Shown here: positions 8,185 through 18,600 of the stretch, in pieces | Numbering within the stretch: position 1 is the stretch's first letter | Layout of the letters: every line of letters starts with the position of its first letter | Assembly (NCBI RefSeq): GCF_003337215.1 | Contig: NZ_QPIG01000004.1 | Span: 186,001 to 250,000, forward strand | Reading direction: 5' to 3' | Origin: Oceanihabitans sediminis | GTDB lineage: Bacteria; Bacteroidota; Bacteroidia; Flavobacteriales; Flavobacteriaceae | DNA length: 64,000 nt | Made by a program: the position numbers and the translations under genes | The notes under the pieces: generated by a model | Databases searched by the model: none | Seen by the model: the letters and a program-made list of their open reading frames with translations, nothing else | Told to the model about the DNA's origin: nothing

Positions 8185-8903
8185 TGGCACAGTTAGAATA
8201 CATGTACAACCGCATCCAAAACCAGGAACCAATGAAAGGAAAAGCAACATATATGATCACCGAAGGAGGAGTCGATTACACCCTAGGCACCATAAAAAAC
8301 AACTACATCCACTACGATTTCGATAAAGTCCTAATCTTTTTAGAAGCAAAAGGAAAAAACCTATTTGGGCAACATTTTAAAATTTATGACGAAGACCACC
8401 CAATCATTTTCAAGCTATGCATATATGCCATTCACGAAGTCGATTACTGCAAAAAACTGGATATCGACCCAAACAAAGGAATACTCCTTACCGGTCCAGT
8501 TGGCTGCGGAAAAACAAGCCTAATGAAACTTATCAGGCACCTCACCCCACACCGCAAAGCCTATAAAATCGTCCCTTGCAGAAATACCGTGTTCAACTTC
8601 AACCACCTAGGCTATAAAACTATAGAAGACTATGGCTCCGATGGCTACTATTGTTTCGATGATCTAGGCGTAGAACCTACCGGAAGACACTATGGGCAAG
8701 ACTGTAACGTCATGGGAGAAATCCTCCTATCCCGTTACGACTACAATGAAAACCCAGCACAAAACCGCAGAATCATAACCCACGCCACCACCAACCTCAA
8801 CGCTGCAGAAATAGAAGACCGCTACGGAAACCGCGTACGCTCACGCATGCGCTCCATGTTTAATTTATTGGCTTTTGATATGTCTGCAAAGGATAAACGA
8901 TAA
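8184..8903 (+). CDS. DnaC-like AAA+ ATPase
   Basis: A 239-residue ATPase with Walker A GPVGCGKTS near residue 105, Walker B YYCFDDLG near 155 and a sensor/arginine-finger-like end (NRVRSRMRSMFN). It resembles helicase-loader or IstB/DnaC-type proteins coded next to replication initiators. An upstream start at 8019 is possible in this frame, but it lies entirely inside the previous gene; the ATG at 8184 overlapping its stop is better. It probably loads a helicase on the excised element. Confidence 0.75.
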   Translation: MAQLEYMYNRIQNQEPMKGKATYMITEGGVDYTLGTIKNNYIHYDFDKVLIFLEAKGKNLFGQHFKIYDEDHPIIFKLCIYAIHEVDYCKKLDIDPNKGILLTGPVGCGKTSLMKLIRHLTPHRKAYKIVPCRNTVFNFNHLGYKTIEDYGSDGYYCFDDLGVEPTGRHYGQDCNVMGEILLSRYDYNENPAQNRRIITHATTNLNAAEIEDRYGNRVRSRMRSMFNLLAFDMSAKDKR

Positions 8904-9237
8904 CTTAGGTATTTAAAAAAGTAAATAAATAAGTGAAACATCTATAACAAAACCCCAAATCTCAATTAATTTTATTAATTTAGTCATCCCCTCTTTCCAA
9001 TAATATACAATCGACAATTTTTAATTGTATAAACACCTATTAGGTATTTATGCAACTTTCGCAGGCTATTAGAATGTAGCATTTTGAAAAAGAAATCTTT
9101 CAAGGTGGATTAGCTTGATAAACAAATATGAATTATAGCTGTATGGCAACTAATCAAACAGCTGTTTTGTATATATGTTGGGAACTAACCGAAAAGCCAA
9201 CTAAATTTTGGAGTAGGTGTAATTTAACAGGTTAAAA
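8904..9237. other. Intergenic stretch before the small secreted protein
   Basis: AT-rich. I see a short imperfect inverted repeat around 9005-9035 (ACAATCGACAATTTTTAATTGT) but no gene or clear terminator. It must carry the promoter of the gene at 9238. Confidence 0.35.
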
Positions 9238-9522
9238 ATGAAAAAAACAATTTTATTATTAGGTTTTGCTATTAGTATCGGTACAATGATGTCCTTCACT
9301 AACAAATCACAACAAAAATCAAACATTGTAATTACTACAAACTCCGATTATTGTGATGGCTGGGAAGACGGCTATTGTGAAGGATGGAAAGATGTAAAAG
9401 GCCAATTTGCTGTTTGTCCTGTCACACCAGTATGTCCAGTTCCAGAAGTTGGAAAAGACGGCTATAGAGGAGGCTACAATAGAGGTTTTAAAGCAGGAAT
9501 GAAGGCTGCAAGAAATAATTAA
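9238..9522 (+). CDS. Small secreted protein with D-G-W/E-G-W repeats
   Basis: 94 residues: signal peptide (MKKTILLLGFAISIGTMMSF), then a short mature chain with CDGWEDGYCEGWKD, a cysteine/proline pair (CPVTPVCPVPEVG) and a glycine-rich tail (DGYRGGYNRGFKAGMKAA). I do not know its function. The repeated G-W and G-Y motifs suggest a small envelope or extracellular protein. It stands alone between the replication genes and the restriction operon. Confidence 0.7.
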   Translation: MKKTILLLGFAISIGTMMSFTNKSQQKSNIVITTNSDYCDGWEDGYCEGWKDVKGQFAVCPVTPVCPVPEVGKDGYRGGYNRGFKAGMKAARNN

Positions 9523-9866
9523 AAACCCCATTAACTAAGAATGAGATTGATTGTTTGGTTTGAGTTCTTTTATTAAATCACTTACAGTTTTGTATCCATG
9601 TATAAATACACAAACACATCACCCAAACCACGCAATTAATCTTTAATAGTTACACTTAAACTAATTTACACTCTTTCCCAATACAATAAATTCACTTCAA
9701 ACTTTACATTAAAAATTAATGACTACTTTATTTTATTACTGTACAAACACTTATAAAACCTAACAATCCCACCTTTTTCACATAGATTGTACACAAATAA
9801 CAATAAATTAAATTTGTTTATTATCTAAATTAAATTTATGTTTGTACACAGTTAACAACAAATAAA
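9523..9866. other. Intergenic stretch upstream of the restriction operon
   Basis: About 340 bases, AT-rich, without a gene. TGTACACA occurs twice (around 9788 and 9844), flanking the promoter at 9814-9844; the pair may be an operator controlling the restriction operon. Confidence 0.4.
9814..9844 (+). promoter_or_regulatory. Promoter of the type I restriction operon
   Basis: TTG at 9814-9816, 20 bases, then TATGTTTG at 9837-9844, fitting the Bacteroidota consensus. The first gene starts 22 bases downstream. TGTACACA lies on each side. Confidence 0.6.
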
Positions 9867-10421
9867 ATGAAGTTAAGTCAAATCACATCTATTACCTCAG
9901 GTATTAACGAGCGTAGAAACCCGCAAGGGAGTATCTATTATTTGAGTGCAAGTGACTTTATCGCTCCTCACACTTTAGATCCTCTTCTGGAGCCAAGCAT
10001 AATGCCTTCACCTAAATTAGAAAAACATTTTCTAAACAAGGGAGATGTAATTATTTTATCCAAAGGACATCACGGGTTTATTGCACACAGCTATCAAGCT
10101 ATAAAAGAACCGGCAGTAGCCTCTTCTATATTTATGGTATTACGGGATATCAACCCTAAAGTATTACCAGAATACATAGCCTGGTATATAAACCTAAAGG
10201 CAACACAAAAAGAACTAATCAACTTTAGTCGAGGGTCAGCACTACCAGCCATCAACAAAAGAATTCTGAGCGATCTAAAAATTCAAATTCCAGATTTAGA
10301 AACTCAAAGAAAAATAGTAAGATTAGATTCTCTAAAAAAAGCGGAAACCAAAATCATCAATAAGCTAGATCAGCTTAAAACAATAGAGTTAGAAATAGTA
10401 TTAAAAAATAAAATCCAATAA
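9867..10421 (+). CDS. Half-size type I specificity (HsdS-like) protein
   Basis: 184 residues, about half the length of a normal HsdS. One target-recognition domain (YYLSASDF, NKGDVIILSKGHH, SRGSALPAINKRILSDLKI) is followed by one helical conserved arm (LETQRKIVRLDSLKKAETK). A full two-domain HsdS is coded at 12961. A half subunit can dimerise or compete with the full one and so change the recognised sequence. It leads the operon, 2 bases before hsdM. Confidence 0.75.
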   Translation: MKLSQITSITSGINERRNPQGSIYYLSASDFIAPHTLDPLLEPSIMPSPKLEKHFLNKGDVIILSKGHHGFIAHSYQAIKEPAVASSIFMVLRDINPKVLPEYIAWYINLKATQKELINFSRGSALPAINKRILSDLKIQIPDLETQRKIVRLDSLKKAETKIINKLDQLKTIELEIVLKNKIQ

Positions 10422-10423
10422 AC

Positions 10424-11950
10424 ATGAGCAATAAAATTAAATCAGAAGACATTAACAGAATTATTTGGCAAGCGTGCGACACCTTTAGAGGGGTTATAGA
10501 TCCCAGTCAATACAAAGACTACATTCTAGTTATGTTGTTCTTGAAGTATGTTTCTGATACCTATACAGAAAAATATGAGGCCCACCTTAAAAAATACGAC
10601 GGAGATATTGCTCGTGCACAAAGAGCTATGGCTTCAGAACGCTTTATTGTTCCAGAGCATAGTCATTTTGATGCTTTGTATGACAAACGTAACGAACCTA
10701 ATATTGGAGAGTTAATAGATATTGCTTTAGCAGACTTAGAAGATGCCAATCGTGAAAAATTAACAAGTAGTGATGGTGCAGGAATTTTTAGAAACATTAG
10801 TTTCAATAGCAGCAATTTAGGAGATAAGAAAGACAAAAATTCACGATTAAAAACTCTACTAACAGATTTCAATAAACTAGATCTTAGACCTTCAGCATTA
10901 GACGGTCAAGATGTTTTAGGAGATACTTATGAGTTTTTAATATCAAACTTTGCTAGTGATGCAGGTAAAAAAGCTGGGGAATTCTATACCCCTAAAGAAG
11001 TATCTACAGTCTTAGCGCGTTTAACTAAATCGAAACCTGGAGCACGTATTTATGACCCTACTTGTGGGTCGGCTTCTCTTTTAATTAAAGCTGGACAAGA
11101 GGTCGGAGATCCTAACTTTTCTCTTTATGGTCAAGAGGCAAACGGAAGCACCTGGGCACTAGCTGTTATGAATATGTTTTTACACGGTTTCGATAACGCA
11201 TCTATTCGTTGGGGAGATACATTACGTAACCCAAAGCACACCGAAGGAGACAACCTAATGAAGTTTGATACGGTAGTTGCAAATCCGCCATTTTCCTTAG
11301 ATAAATGGGGGCAAGAAGAAGCTGAAGATGATAAATACAACCGTTTCAACCGTGGGGTTCCTCCAAAAAGCAAGGGAGACTGGGCATTTATATTGCACAT
11401 GATTGAAAGCGCTTACGAAGATACAGGTATTGTAGGTGTTGTTGTGCCACACGGAGTACTATTTAGAGGAAGTGCTGAAGGCCGCATTCGTAAACGTGTA
11501 ATAGAAGATAATTTATTGGATGCAGTGATAGGACTTCCAGCCAACCTATTTTTCGGTACAGGTATTCCTGCAGCCATACTTATTTTCAATAAAGCTAAGG
11601 ACAAAAGAACGGAAACCTTATTTATTGACGCAAGCGAAGAATACCTTAATGGTAAAAATCAAAATATTCTAGCAGACAAACATATAGACCACATTGTAGA
11701 AACCTATTCCCGTTTTCGTGAAGGCGAAATCAAACCAGGTATAGTAGAAGACAAATACAGCTATATCGCTACACTTTCAGAAATGAAAGAAAACGAATAC
11801 AACCTCAACATACCACGATACGTAGACACATTTGAGGAAGAGGCCGAAATTGATATAACGGAAGTACAAACAGAAATCTCTAAATTAGAAAATGATCTAG
11901 CAGATGTACGTTCTAAAATGCAAGAATACCTTAAAGAATTAAGTTTATAA
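10424..11950 (+). CDS. hsdM: Type I DNA methyltransferase subunit
   Basis: 508 residues, normal length. N-terminal HsdM helical domain (IIWQACDTFRGVIDPSQYKDY), then the N6-adenine methyltransferase domain with motif I DPTCGSASLL near residue 210 and motif IV NPPFS near 286. The C-terminal helix (ISKLENDLADVRSKMQ) would pack on HsdS. With HsdS it modifies the host DNA at the recognition site. Confidence 0.96.
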   Translation: MSNKIKSEDINRIIWQACDTFRGVIDPSQYKDYILVMLFLKYVSDTYTEKYEAHLKKYDGDIARAQRAMASERFIVPEHSHFDALYDKRNEPNIGELIDIALADLEDANREKLTSSDGAGIFRNISFNSSNLGDKKDKNSRLKTLLTDFNKLDLRPSALDGQDVLGDTYEFLISNFASDAGKKAGEFYTPKEVSTVLARLTKSKPGARIYDPTCGSASLLIKAGQEVGDPNFSLYGQEANGSTWALAVMNMFLHGFDNASIRWGDTLRNPKHTEGDNLMKFDTVVANPPFSLDKWGQEEAEDDKYNRFNRGVPPKSKGDWAFILHMIESAYEDTGIVGVVVPHGVLFRGSAEGRIRKRVIEDNLLDAVIGLPANLFFGTGIPAAILIFNKAKDKRTETLFIDASEEYLNGKNQNILADKHIDHIVETYSRFREGEIKPGIVEDKYSYIATLSEMKENEYNLNIPRYVDTFEEEAEIDITEVQTEISKLENDLADVRSKMQEYLKELSL

Positions 11951-11953
11951 ATC

Positions 11954-12961
11954 ATGGAAGAACAAAATAATATCATTATCTATACTGCGGATGATGGAAA
12001 AGCTTCTGTAGCTTTATTTGAAAGAGATGGCACTGTTTGGTTAAATCAAAATCAATTAGCAGAACTTTTTAACACCTCAAAACAAAACATTAGCCTACAT
12101 ATAAATAATATACTCTCAGACAAAGAATTAAAGGCTAATTCAGTTGTCAAGGAATACTTGACAACTGCCGCAGATGGCAAAGAATACAACATTACATTTT
12201 ATACTTTAGAAATGATACTTGCTATTGGCTATCGTGTACGCAGTAAACGCGGTGTACAATTTAGGCAGTGGGCAACCAGAAACTTAGCCAGCTATATGCG
12301 TAAGGGTTTTATTATGGATGATGAACGTCTTAAAAACCCTGACGGACGTGCCGATTATTTTGATGAGCTACTAGAGCGTATTAGAGACATACGCAGCTCA
12401 GAAAAACGTTTTTATCAAAAAGTACGCGACCTTTTTAGTTTAAGCAGTGATTATGACGCGACAGATAAAGCAACACAAATGTTTTTTGCAGAAGCCCAAA
12501 ACAAACTGCTATTTGCAGTAACAAAAAAAACAGCAGCAGAAATGATTGTAACACGTGCCGATGCTAGCAAATTGAATATGGGTCTTACCAACTGGAAAGG
12601 CAGTGTGGTAAGAAAACAAGACATAACCATCGCCAAAAATTATCTCACAGCAGATGAACTCGATAGTTTAAACAGACTTGTGGTTATCTTTTTAGAGCAG
12701 GCAGAATTAAGAGTAAAAAACCAACAAGATCTTACCATGAGCTACTGGCAGGACAACCTAGATAAATTGATAGCCTTTAATGAATTTCCAGTACTTAAAA
12801 CAACTGGACGCATAAGCAATACGCAAATGCAGAAAAAAGTAAAAGCACATTATGAAGCTTTTGATAAACTGCGAAAACAAGAAGCCGCAAAAGAGGCAGA
12901 TAGACAAGAACTAGAGGAATTAAAAGCCCTAGCAGCACAAATTAAAAGGAAAAAGCAATAA
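11954..12961 (+). CDS. RhuM-family protein
   Basis: 335 residues of the RhuM (virulence-protein-like) family: an N-terminal DNA-binding region (WLNQNQLAELFNTSKQNIS) and a C-terminal Fic/Doc-like cell-filamentation-type domain in which TNWKGSVVRKQDITIAKNYL and ADELDSLNRLVVIFLEQAE are typical. Members often lie between hsdM and hsdS in type I loci, as here, 3 bases after hsdM and overlapping hsdS by 1 base. Its role in restriction is not established. Confidence 0.88.
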   Translation: MEEQNNIIIYTADDGKASVALFERDGTVWLNQNQLAELFNTSKQNISLHINNILSDKELKANSVVKEYLTTAADGKEYNITFYTLEMILAIGYRVRSKRGVQFRQWATRNLASYMRKGFIMDDERLKNPDGRADYFDELLERIRDIRSSEKRFYQKVRDLFSLSSDYDATDKATQMFFAEAQNKLLFAVTKKTAAEMIVTRADASKLNMGLTNWKGSVVRKQDITIAKNYLTADELDSLNRLVVIFLEQAELRVKNQQDLTMSYWQDNLDKLIAFNEFPVLKTTGRISNTQMQKKVKAHYEAFDKLRKQEAAKEADRQELEELKALAAQIKRKKQ

Positions 12962-14208
12962 TGGAAAACACAATTACAGAAAACAATCCAGACTATAAAA
13001 AAACCAAACTAGGATGGATTCCGGAGGATTGGGATGTTGCAAAGTTTAAAGAACTATGTCTAAATAAAGGGCAATATGGTATCAATGCATCTGCAGTTAA
13101 TTTTAGCGAACATTTACCTGCATATTTAAGAATTACAGATATTGATGACGACGGCAAGTTCTCTAAGACAAAGAAAGTCTCTGTCGATGATATAAATTAT
13201 AAAAACTTTATTTTAATTGAAGGAGACATCGTATTTGTGCGAACTGGAGCAACTGTAGGCAAAACGTACCTGTATGATCCAAAGGATGGAGAGCTTGTTT
13301 ATGCCGGATTTTTAATAAAATTTACACCCAATAAGAATAAGTTAAATAAAAAATATTTAAAATATTACACCCAAACAACTTCTTATTGGAATTGGGTAAG
13401 AATAACATCTGTCAGAAGCGGACAACCTGGGATAAACGAAACCGAGTATGGCGAAATGTTATTACCTTTAGCGCCTCTTTCTGAACAAAAAGCCATAGCA
13501 AACTGCCTCAGCACCTGGGACACCGCCATCACAAAGCTAGACGCGCTTATCAAGGCAAAACAAAAACTCAAAAAAGCCCTAATGCAACAATTGCTAAGTG
13601 GCAAAAAGCGCTTGCCTGGGTTTGAGGGGGAATGGGTGGAAAAGCGGGTTGATGATTTTGCGAATGAATACAGTCAGAAAAATGACGATAATAAGGACAT
13701 TGAAGTTTTATCCTGCACTAAATATGATGGTTTGGTACCATCATTAGAATACTTTGGTAGACAAGTTTTTGGAGACAACTTAACAAAATATAAAGTAGTT
13801 CCTCGTGGGTATTTCGCATACGCCACAAACCATATCGAAGAAGGTTCAATCGGCTATCAAGATTTTAACGAATTAGGCTTAGTTAGCCCTATGTATACTG
13901 TTTTTAAAACAAATGAAACTGTAGATGACAACTATCTATTTAAGGTTTTAAAGTCTCATAAACTCATTCATGAGTATAATCGACGTATGGAAGGGTCTAT
14001 TGATCGTCGAGGTGGTTTAAGGTGGAAAAATTTTAAAGGCATTAAAATCAACTTAGCTCAATTAGAAGAGCAAAAAGCAATTGCAAAAGTATTAGACACC
14101 GCAGATCAAGAAATTAACCTACTAACTAACCAACGTAACCAACTGCAATTGCAAAAGAAAGGCTTAATGCAACAGTTACTAACCGGAAAAAAGAGATTGA
14201 ATACATAA
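12961..14208 (+). CDS. hsdS: Type I specificity subunit
   Basis: 415 residues with two target-recognition domains, each followed by a conserved helix: LSEQKAIANCLSTWDTAI ... MQQLLSGKKRL after the first, LEEQKAIAKVLDTADQEI ... MQQLLTGKKRL after the second. The near-identical ends of the two repeats are the normal internal symmetry of HsdS. N-terminal YKKTKLGWIPEDWDV is also typical. Overlaps rhuM by one base. Confidence 0.95.
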   Translation: MENTITENNPDYKKTKLGWIPEDWDVAKFKELCLNKGQYGINASAVNFSEHLPAYLRITDIDDDGKFSKTKKVSVDDINYKNFILIEGDIVFVRTGATVGKTYLYDPKDGELVYAGFLIKFTPNKNKLNKKYLKYYTQTTSYWNWVRITSVRSGQPGINETEYGEMLLPLAPLSEQKAIANCLSTWDTAITKLDALIKAKQKLKKALMQQLLSGKKRLPGFEGEWVEKRVDDFANEYSQKNDDNKDIEVLSCTKYDGLVPSLEYFGRQVFGDNLTKYKVVPRGYFAYATNHIEEGSIGYQDFNELGLVSPMYTVFKTNETVDDNYLFKVLKSHKLIHEYNRRMEGSIDRRGGLRWKNFKGIKINLAQLEEQKAIAKVLDTADQEINLLTNQRNQLQLQKKGLMQQLLTGKKRLNT

Positions 14209-14246
14209 TACACACAGAAAAACACATAAAATATTAATCTTATTTA

Positions 14247-14978
14247 ATGGAAAACAACTACGAATATAATATCTACATAGACGAGAGCTGTCATTTAGAA
14301 AATGATAAGCAACCCTTAATGTGTATTGGCTACACTAAGATTCCAACAGCACGTTACGAAGAGTACAAAGAAGCTATTAAAAATATAAAGCTTAAGCACA
14401 AGTCGCCTACAGAAATAAAGTGGAACAAGTTGTCTTCTTCTAGATTAGATTTATATAAAGCGTTAATAGATTTCTTTTTTGATAATGAAATTCAGTTTCG
14501 TGCAATACTTGTGAAGAATAAACACCAGTTAAATCATGAGAAATTTAATAAAGGAGATCACAATTCTTTTTACTATACACTTGTATTTTTATTGCTTCGA
14601 AATCCTTGGGTAAACTACATTACCTCTCCACATAAAGTAATTTTAGATATAAAAGACACTAGAGGAAAAGAGCGTTTAAAGAAGCTAGACCAGCGCTTAA
14701 ATGAAGAATATCAGAAAAAATATAATCGCCTCTCTCCTTTTAATTTTTTTCAACATATACGTTCAGATGAAAATGAGTTTTTACAGCTCGCAGATTTCTT
14801 TATTGGTGCCATCACTTATAAATCTAGAAAAATGCATCGGAAGGAAAATGCATCTAAGGTAAAAATTGCAGTCATTAACTACATTGAAGAAAAATCAGGA
14901 TATGTATTACACGATGGTACAGACCCTCTTGAAGAAAAGTTCAATATTTTTGATTTTAGAATTCAAACACAACATTAA
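14247..14978 (+). CDS. DUF3800 protein
   Basis: 243 residues. The N-terminal IYIDESCH and the late QLADFFIGAITY are the conserved acidic motifs of DUF3800, a family with an RNase H-like fold predicted to be a nuclease. It sits inside the restriction operon, 38 bases after hsdS. Another DUF3800 protein follows the type IIG enzyme at 61329, so both restriction systems in this window carry one. Its biochemical role here is unknown. Confidence 0.8.
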   Translation: MENNYEYNIYIDESCHLENDKQPLMCIGYTKIPTARYEEYKEAIKNIKLKHKSPTEIKWNKLSSSRLDLYKALIDFFFDNEIQFRAILVKNKHQLNHEKFNKGDHNSFYYTLVFLLLRNPWVNYITSPHKVILDIKDTRGKERLKKLDQRLNEEYQKKYNRLSPFNFFQHIRSDENEFLQLADFFIGAITYKSRKMHRKENASKVKIAVINYIEEKSGYVLHDGTDPLEEKFNIFDFRIQTQH

Positions 14979-14986
14979 TTCTGCGG

Positions 14987-15496
14987 ATGAATTTTGAAGA
15001 AGAACACGAGTTAGATCTCGTAGAAGATCTGTTTGATTATCTAGATATAGATGGTCCAGACAAAGAGCAAATGTATACCCTTTACGGTATCTTTAAAAAG
15101 GACATGATAGAAGAGCCTATTTTTATAAACCTAGTACAGGTAGGTTATAATAGTAAAAAGTCAAAACACCCACTCTTTAGAGGTAAACCAGAAGGTTTTG
15201 AACATATTTGTACACGAGAAAGCAAACATTCTGGAAAAAGACACTTTGATCCGGAAAGAACAAATAAGATTCATTGGATTAAAACTGTTATTAATCATAG
15301 ACAGGATCCAAGGGTTAAATATTTTGAAAGGATACATTATAAAGGTCAAAACCAACAGTATTATTGGCTAAAAGACAAAGACTATGTTGTTATTATAAGA
15401 GAAATAACAGTAAAACTACAGCTAGTTACTGCGTTTAAGGTTGATGAACTAAATAGAAATAATTTCAAAAGATGGTATGAAGACTATCATAAATAA
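14987..15496 (+). CDS. Unknown protein of the restriction operon
   Basis: 169 residues, acidic N-terminus (EEEHELDLVEDLFDYLDID) then a basic, histidine-rich core (FEHICTRESKHSGKRHF, IHWIKTVINHR, YYWLKDKDYVVII). The pattern of a short alpha/beta domain with conserved His/Lys/Arg recalls the barnase/EndoU/RelE-like (PBECR) small nucleases, but this is only a resemblance. It follows the DUF3800 gene by 8 bases and ends just before the minus-strand RNA at 15501. Confidence 0.55.
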   Translation: MNFEEEHELDLVEDLFDYLDIDGPDKEQMYTLYGIFKKDMIEEPIFINLVQVGYNSKKSKHPLFRGKPEGFEHICTRESKHSGKRHFDPERTNKIHWIKTVINHRQDPRVKYFERIHYKGQNQQYYWLKDKDYVVIIREITVKLQLVTAFKVDELNRNNFKRWYEDYHK

Positions 15497-15500
15497 AGGC

Positions 15501-15528
15501 AAAAAAAAACCTCACTTCGTAAGTGAGG
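15501..15528 (-). terminator. Terminator of the candidate small RNA
   Basis: Stem 15510-15517 / 15521-15528 with a three-base loop. The T run is on the minus strand only (plus strand 15501-15509 is all A), so it terminates leftward transcription and not the hsd operon. Confidence 0.8.
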
Positions 15529-15597
15529 AACGTATCTTAAGGCAATACGAGTGATGCAACAAGTGCTAAGCCAAGTCCTTTACCCTTTGGGTAATGA
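15501..15597 (-). ncRNA. Candidate small RNA opposite to the hsd operon
   Basis: On the minus strand a perfect promoter (15603-15632) is followed after about 95 bases by a strong terminator (15501-15528). The transcript would contain TTACCC-AAA-GGGTAA near its 5' end, a CGTAT/ATACG stem, and the terminator stem CCTCACTT/AAGTGAGG ending in nine T. No reading frame of note lies in it. It fills the gap between two plus-strand genes of the restriction operon and is directed away from hsdR. The RNA is inferred from these signals. Confidence 0.65.
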
Positions 15598-15602
15598 CAC
15601 CA

Positions 15603-15632
15603 CAAAGATAGTCAAATTTTACTTATAAACAA
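15603..15632 (-). promoter_or_regulatory. Promoter of the candidate small RNA
   Basis: Minus strand: TTG (15632-15630), 19 bases, TATCTTTG (15610-15603), an exact consensus match with ideal spacing. The predicted start is near 15597. Confidence 0.7.
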
Positions 15633-15685
15633 AACAGCAACAATTAGACCGCGTCCCCTAAAGCGGCTTTGTAAAAAATAAACTT

Positions 15686-18600
15686 ATGGAAACACCCTCA
15701 TTCAAAGAAGATCATATTTCACAAATACCTGCCTTGCAGCTATTAATAAATATGGGGTATAACTACCTGAATCAAGAAGAAGCTTTACAAGCTAGAGGCA
15801 ATAGAACCTCAAGTATTTTGCTAGAAGATATCTTACGCACCCAATTACATAAAATCAACCATGCACGCGTCTCTTCAAAAAAGACTGTTCCATTTACTGA
15901 TAGTAATATTGAAAATGCCATCATAGCATTAAAAGACATTCCTATGGTAGATGGTTATATGACTACAAGTGAGAAAATATATGAACTGCTTACGCTAGGT
16001 ATTTCCCTAGACCAAAGTATTGAAGGAGATCGTAAAAGTTTTGATTTACAATATATTGATTGGGAGAACCCAGAAAATAACATATTTCATGTTACAGAAG
16101 AGTTCAGTGTACTGCGCTCAGGACTAAAAGAACATTACAGACCAGACATAGTCCTTTTTGTAAACGGAATTCCTATATGTATTATAGAGTGTAAAAGACC
16201 AGATATAAAAGAGCCATTAACACAAGCTATATCACAAAATCTTCGCAATCAAAAAGAAGACGGCATTCGTCCATTGTATGCAATGACACAGTTAGTTATG
16301 GCAGTAACAGTTAATGAAGGCAGCTATGCTACTACAGGAACACCAGAAAAATTTTGGGCACAATGGCAAGAAGATTTTAAAAAATCCAATGGTGCAATCG
16401 ATGATGAAAAGGAAGCACATTATCGTAAACATATCTCCAAACTAAAAAACACGCCGCTTCCAGATGAGGTGAAAAAACGCTTGTTTAACGAGAGATTCTA
16501 TTACGTACGCCAATATTTTGACGCTCTAGAAACCCAAGAAGTTAAAATCACGCCACAAGATGAATACTTGTTTAGTTTATGTAGCAAAGACCGTTTGTTA
16601 GACTTGATTTATAACTTCACCCTATTTGATAATGGCGCTAAAAAAATAGCACGTTATCAACAGTTTTTTGCTATTAAAAAGGCAATGAAACAAATCAAAA
16701 AAAATAATAATGGACAACGAACCGGAGGTGTTGTTTGGCATACACAAGGAAGTGGAAAATCATTAACAATGGTAATGCTTGCCCAAGCAATTGCAATGGA
16801 GCCAAGTATATTAAATCCTAAAATCATTCTAGTAACAGACAGGACAGATTTAGACACCCAAATTACAGGTACATTTAGAAAGTGTGGTTTAGACGTAGAT
16901 AATGCTAAAACTGGATCGCAACTTGTAGAGTTACTACATACAGAAAGTGATGCCGTTGTAACAACCATCATTAATAAATTCGAAACTGCTGTCAAGAAAA
17001 TCAAAACACCTCTCACCAGTAATAATATCTTTGTGTTAGTAGATGAGGGCCACCGTACCCAACATGGTACCTTTAATATTGAAATGCAAAAAACCTTGCC
17101 TAATGCATGTTTCATCGCATTTACGGGAACACCTTTATTTAAAAAAGACAAAAGCACATTGTCTAAATTCGGTACCCTCATAGATAGCTACACGGTAGAT
17201 CAAGCTGTAAAAGATAAAGCTGTTGTTCCATTATTGTATGAAGGGCGTCATGCCATGCAGGATGTTAATGCAGCTCCCTTGGATACTTTTTTTAACATGG
17301 TATCAGAACCATTAAACGATTATGAAAAAGCAGATCTTAAAAAGAAGTTCTCTCGTGCAGACCAACTCAATATTGCAGATCAAAAAATCTATGCTATCGC
17401 TTGGGATATTACAAAGCATTATGAGAGTAACTTTCAAGGGAGAACACCATTTAAAGGTCAGATCGTATGCCAATCTAAAGAAGCAGCTGTTAAATACAAA
17501 AACTATCTAGACGAAATTGGTAGGGTAACCTCAGCAGTAATAATCTCACCTCCAGATGAGCGGGAAGGAGAAGACTCTGCGTATGGAAAAACAAGTAATT
17601 TAGTGAAAACGTTCTGGCATAAAATGATGGATGAGCATGGGACTCCAAAAAAATACCAGAAAAATATCGTAAACCGTTTTAAAAACGATAATGAACCAGA
17701 GTTAATTATTGTTGTAGACAAGCTTCTTACCGGTTTTGATGCGCCTAACAACATAGTGCTGTACTTAACAAGAAAACTCATCGGGCATACATTACTACAA
17801 GCTATCGCGCGTGTTAATCGTGTTAGCCCAGACAAAGATTATGGCTATATCATTGATTATTATGGAGTACTTGAAGAATTAGACTCAGCTCTTAAAACAT
17901 ACTCTACTTTTGGCGATTTTGATGAAGAGCAATTACAAGGAACTCTAACAAATATTAATGAAGAAATTGAGAAGTTACCTCAGGCTCATAGTGACCTTTG
18001 GCAAATATTTTCATCTATTTCAAATAAAAAAGATGCAGAAGCCTATCAGCAACTTTTAAGAGACGAAGCGCTTAGAAATAAATTTTATGATCAGTTAGCA
18101 AAATATGCTCGTTTATTAAAGCTAGCATTATCATCAATAAATTTTCATAAAGAGACAGAAGAAAAACGTATTTCTAAGTACAAAGAAGACCTTTCATTTT
18201 TTATGAAATTACGAGCAGCAGTTGCTTCCAGGTATTCCGATAAAATTGATTTTAAAAAATATGAAGGTCAAATACAAAAGCTAATTGACACACATATACC
18301 AACTACCGATATAGTTACACTTACAGAGCTCGTAAATATTTTTGACAAAGAAGCATTTGAGGAAGAAATAGAGAAAGTAACAGGTAAGGCCGCAAAAGCT
18401 GATATGATAGCATCTAGAACAGCGAAACATATCACTGAAAAGATGGATGAAGACCCAGCCTTTTATAAACGATTCTCTCAATTAATCAAAGAAACCATTG
18501 ATGATTATTTACAAGGAAGAATCGATGAAACAATGTATTTGCAAAAAATTAAGGAAGCAAGAGACGCTGTATTAAGCAGAACAGATTCAAGTATACCTGC

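Noticed and set aside
15510-15528. Stem as terminator of the 14987 gene
   Set aside because: No T run on the plus strand; the T run and a consensus promoter are on the minus strand.
16657-17181. 174-codon frame opposite hsdR
   Set aside because: Antisense to conserved motor motifs; no protein-like features.
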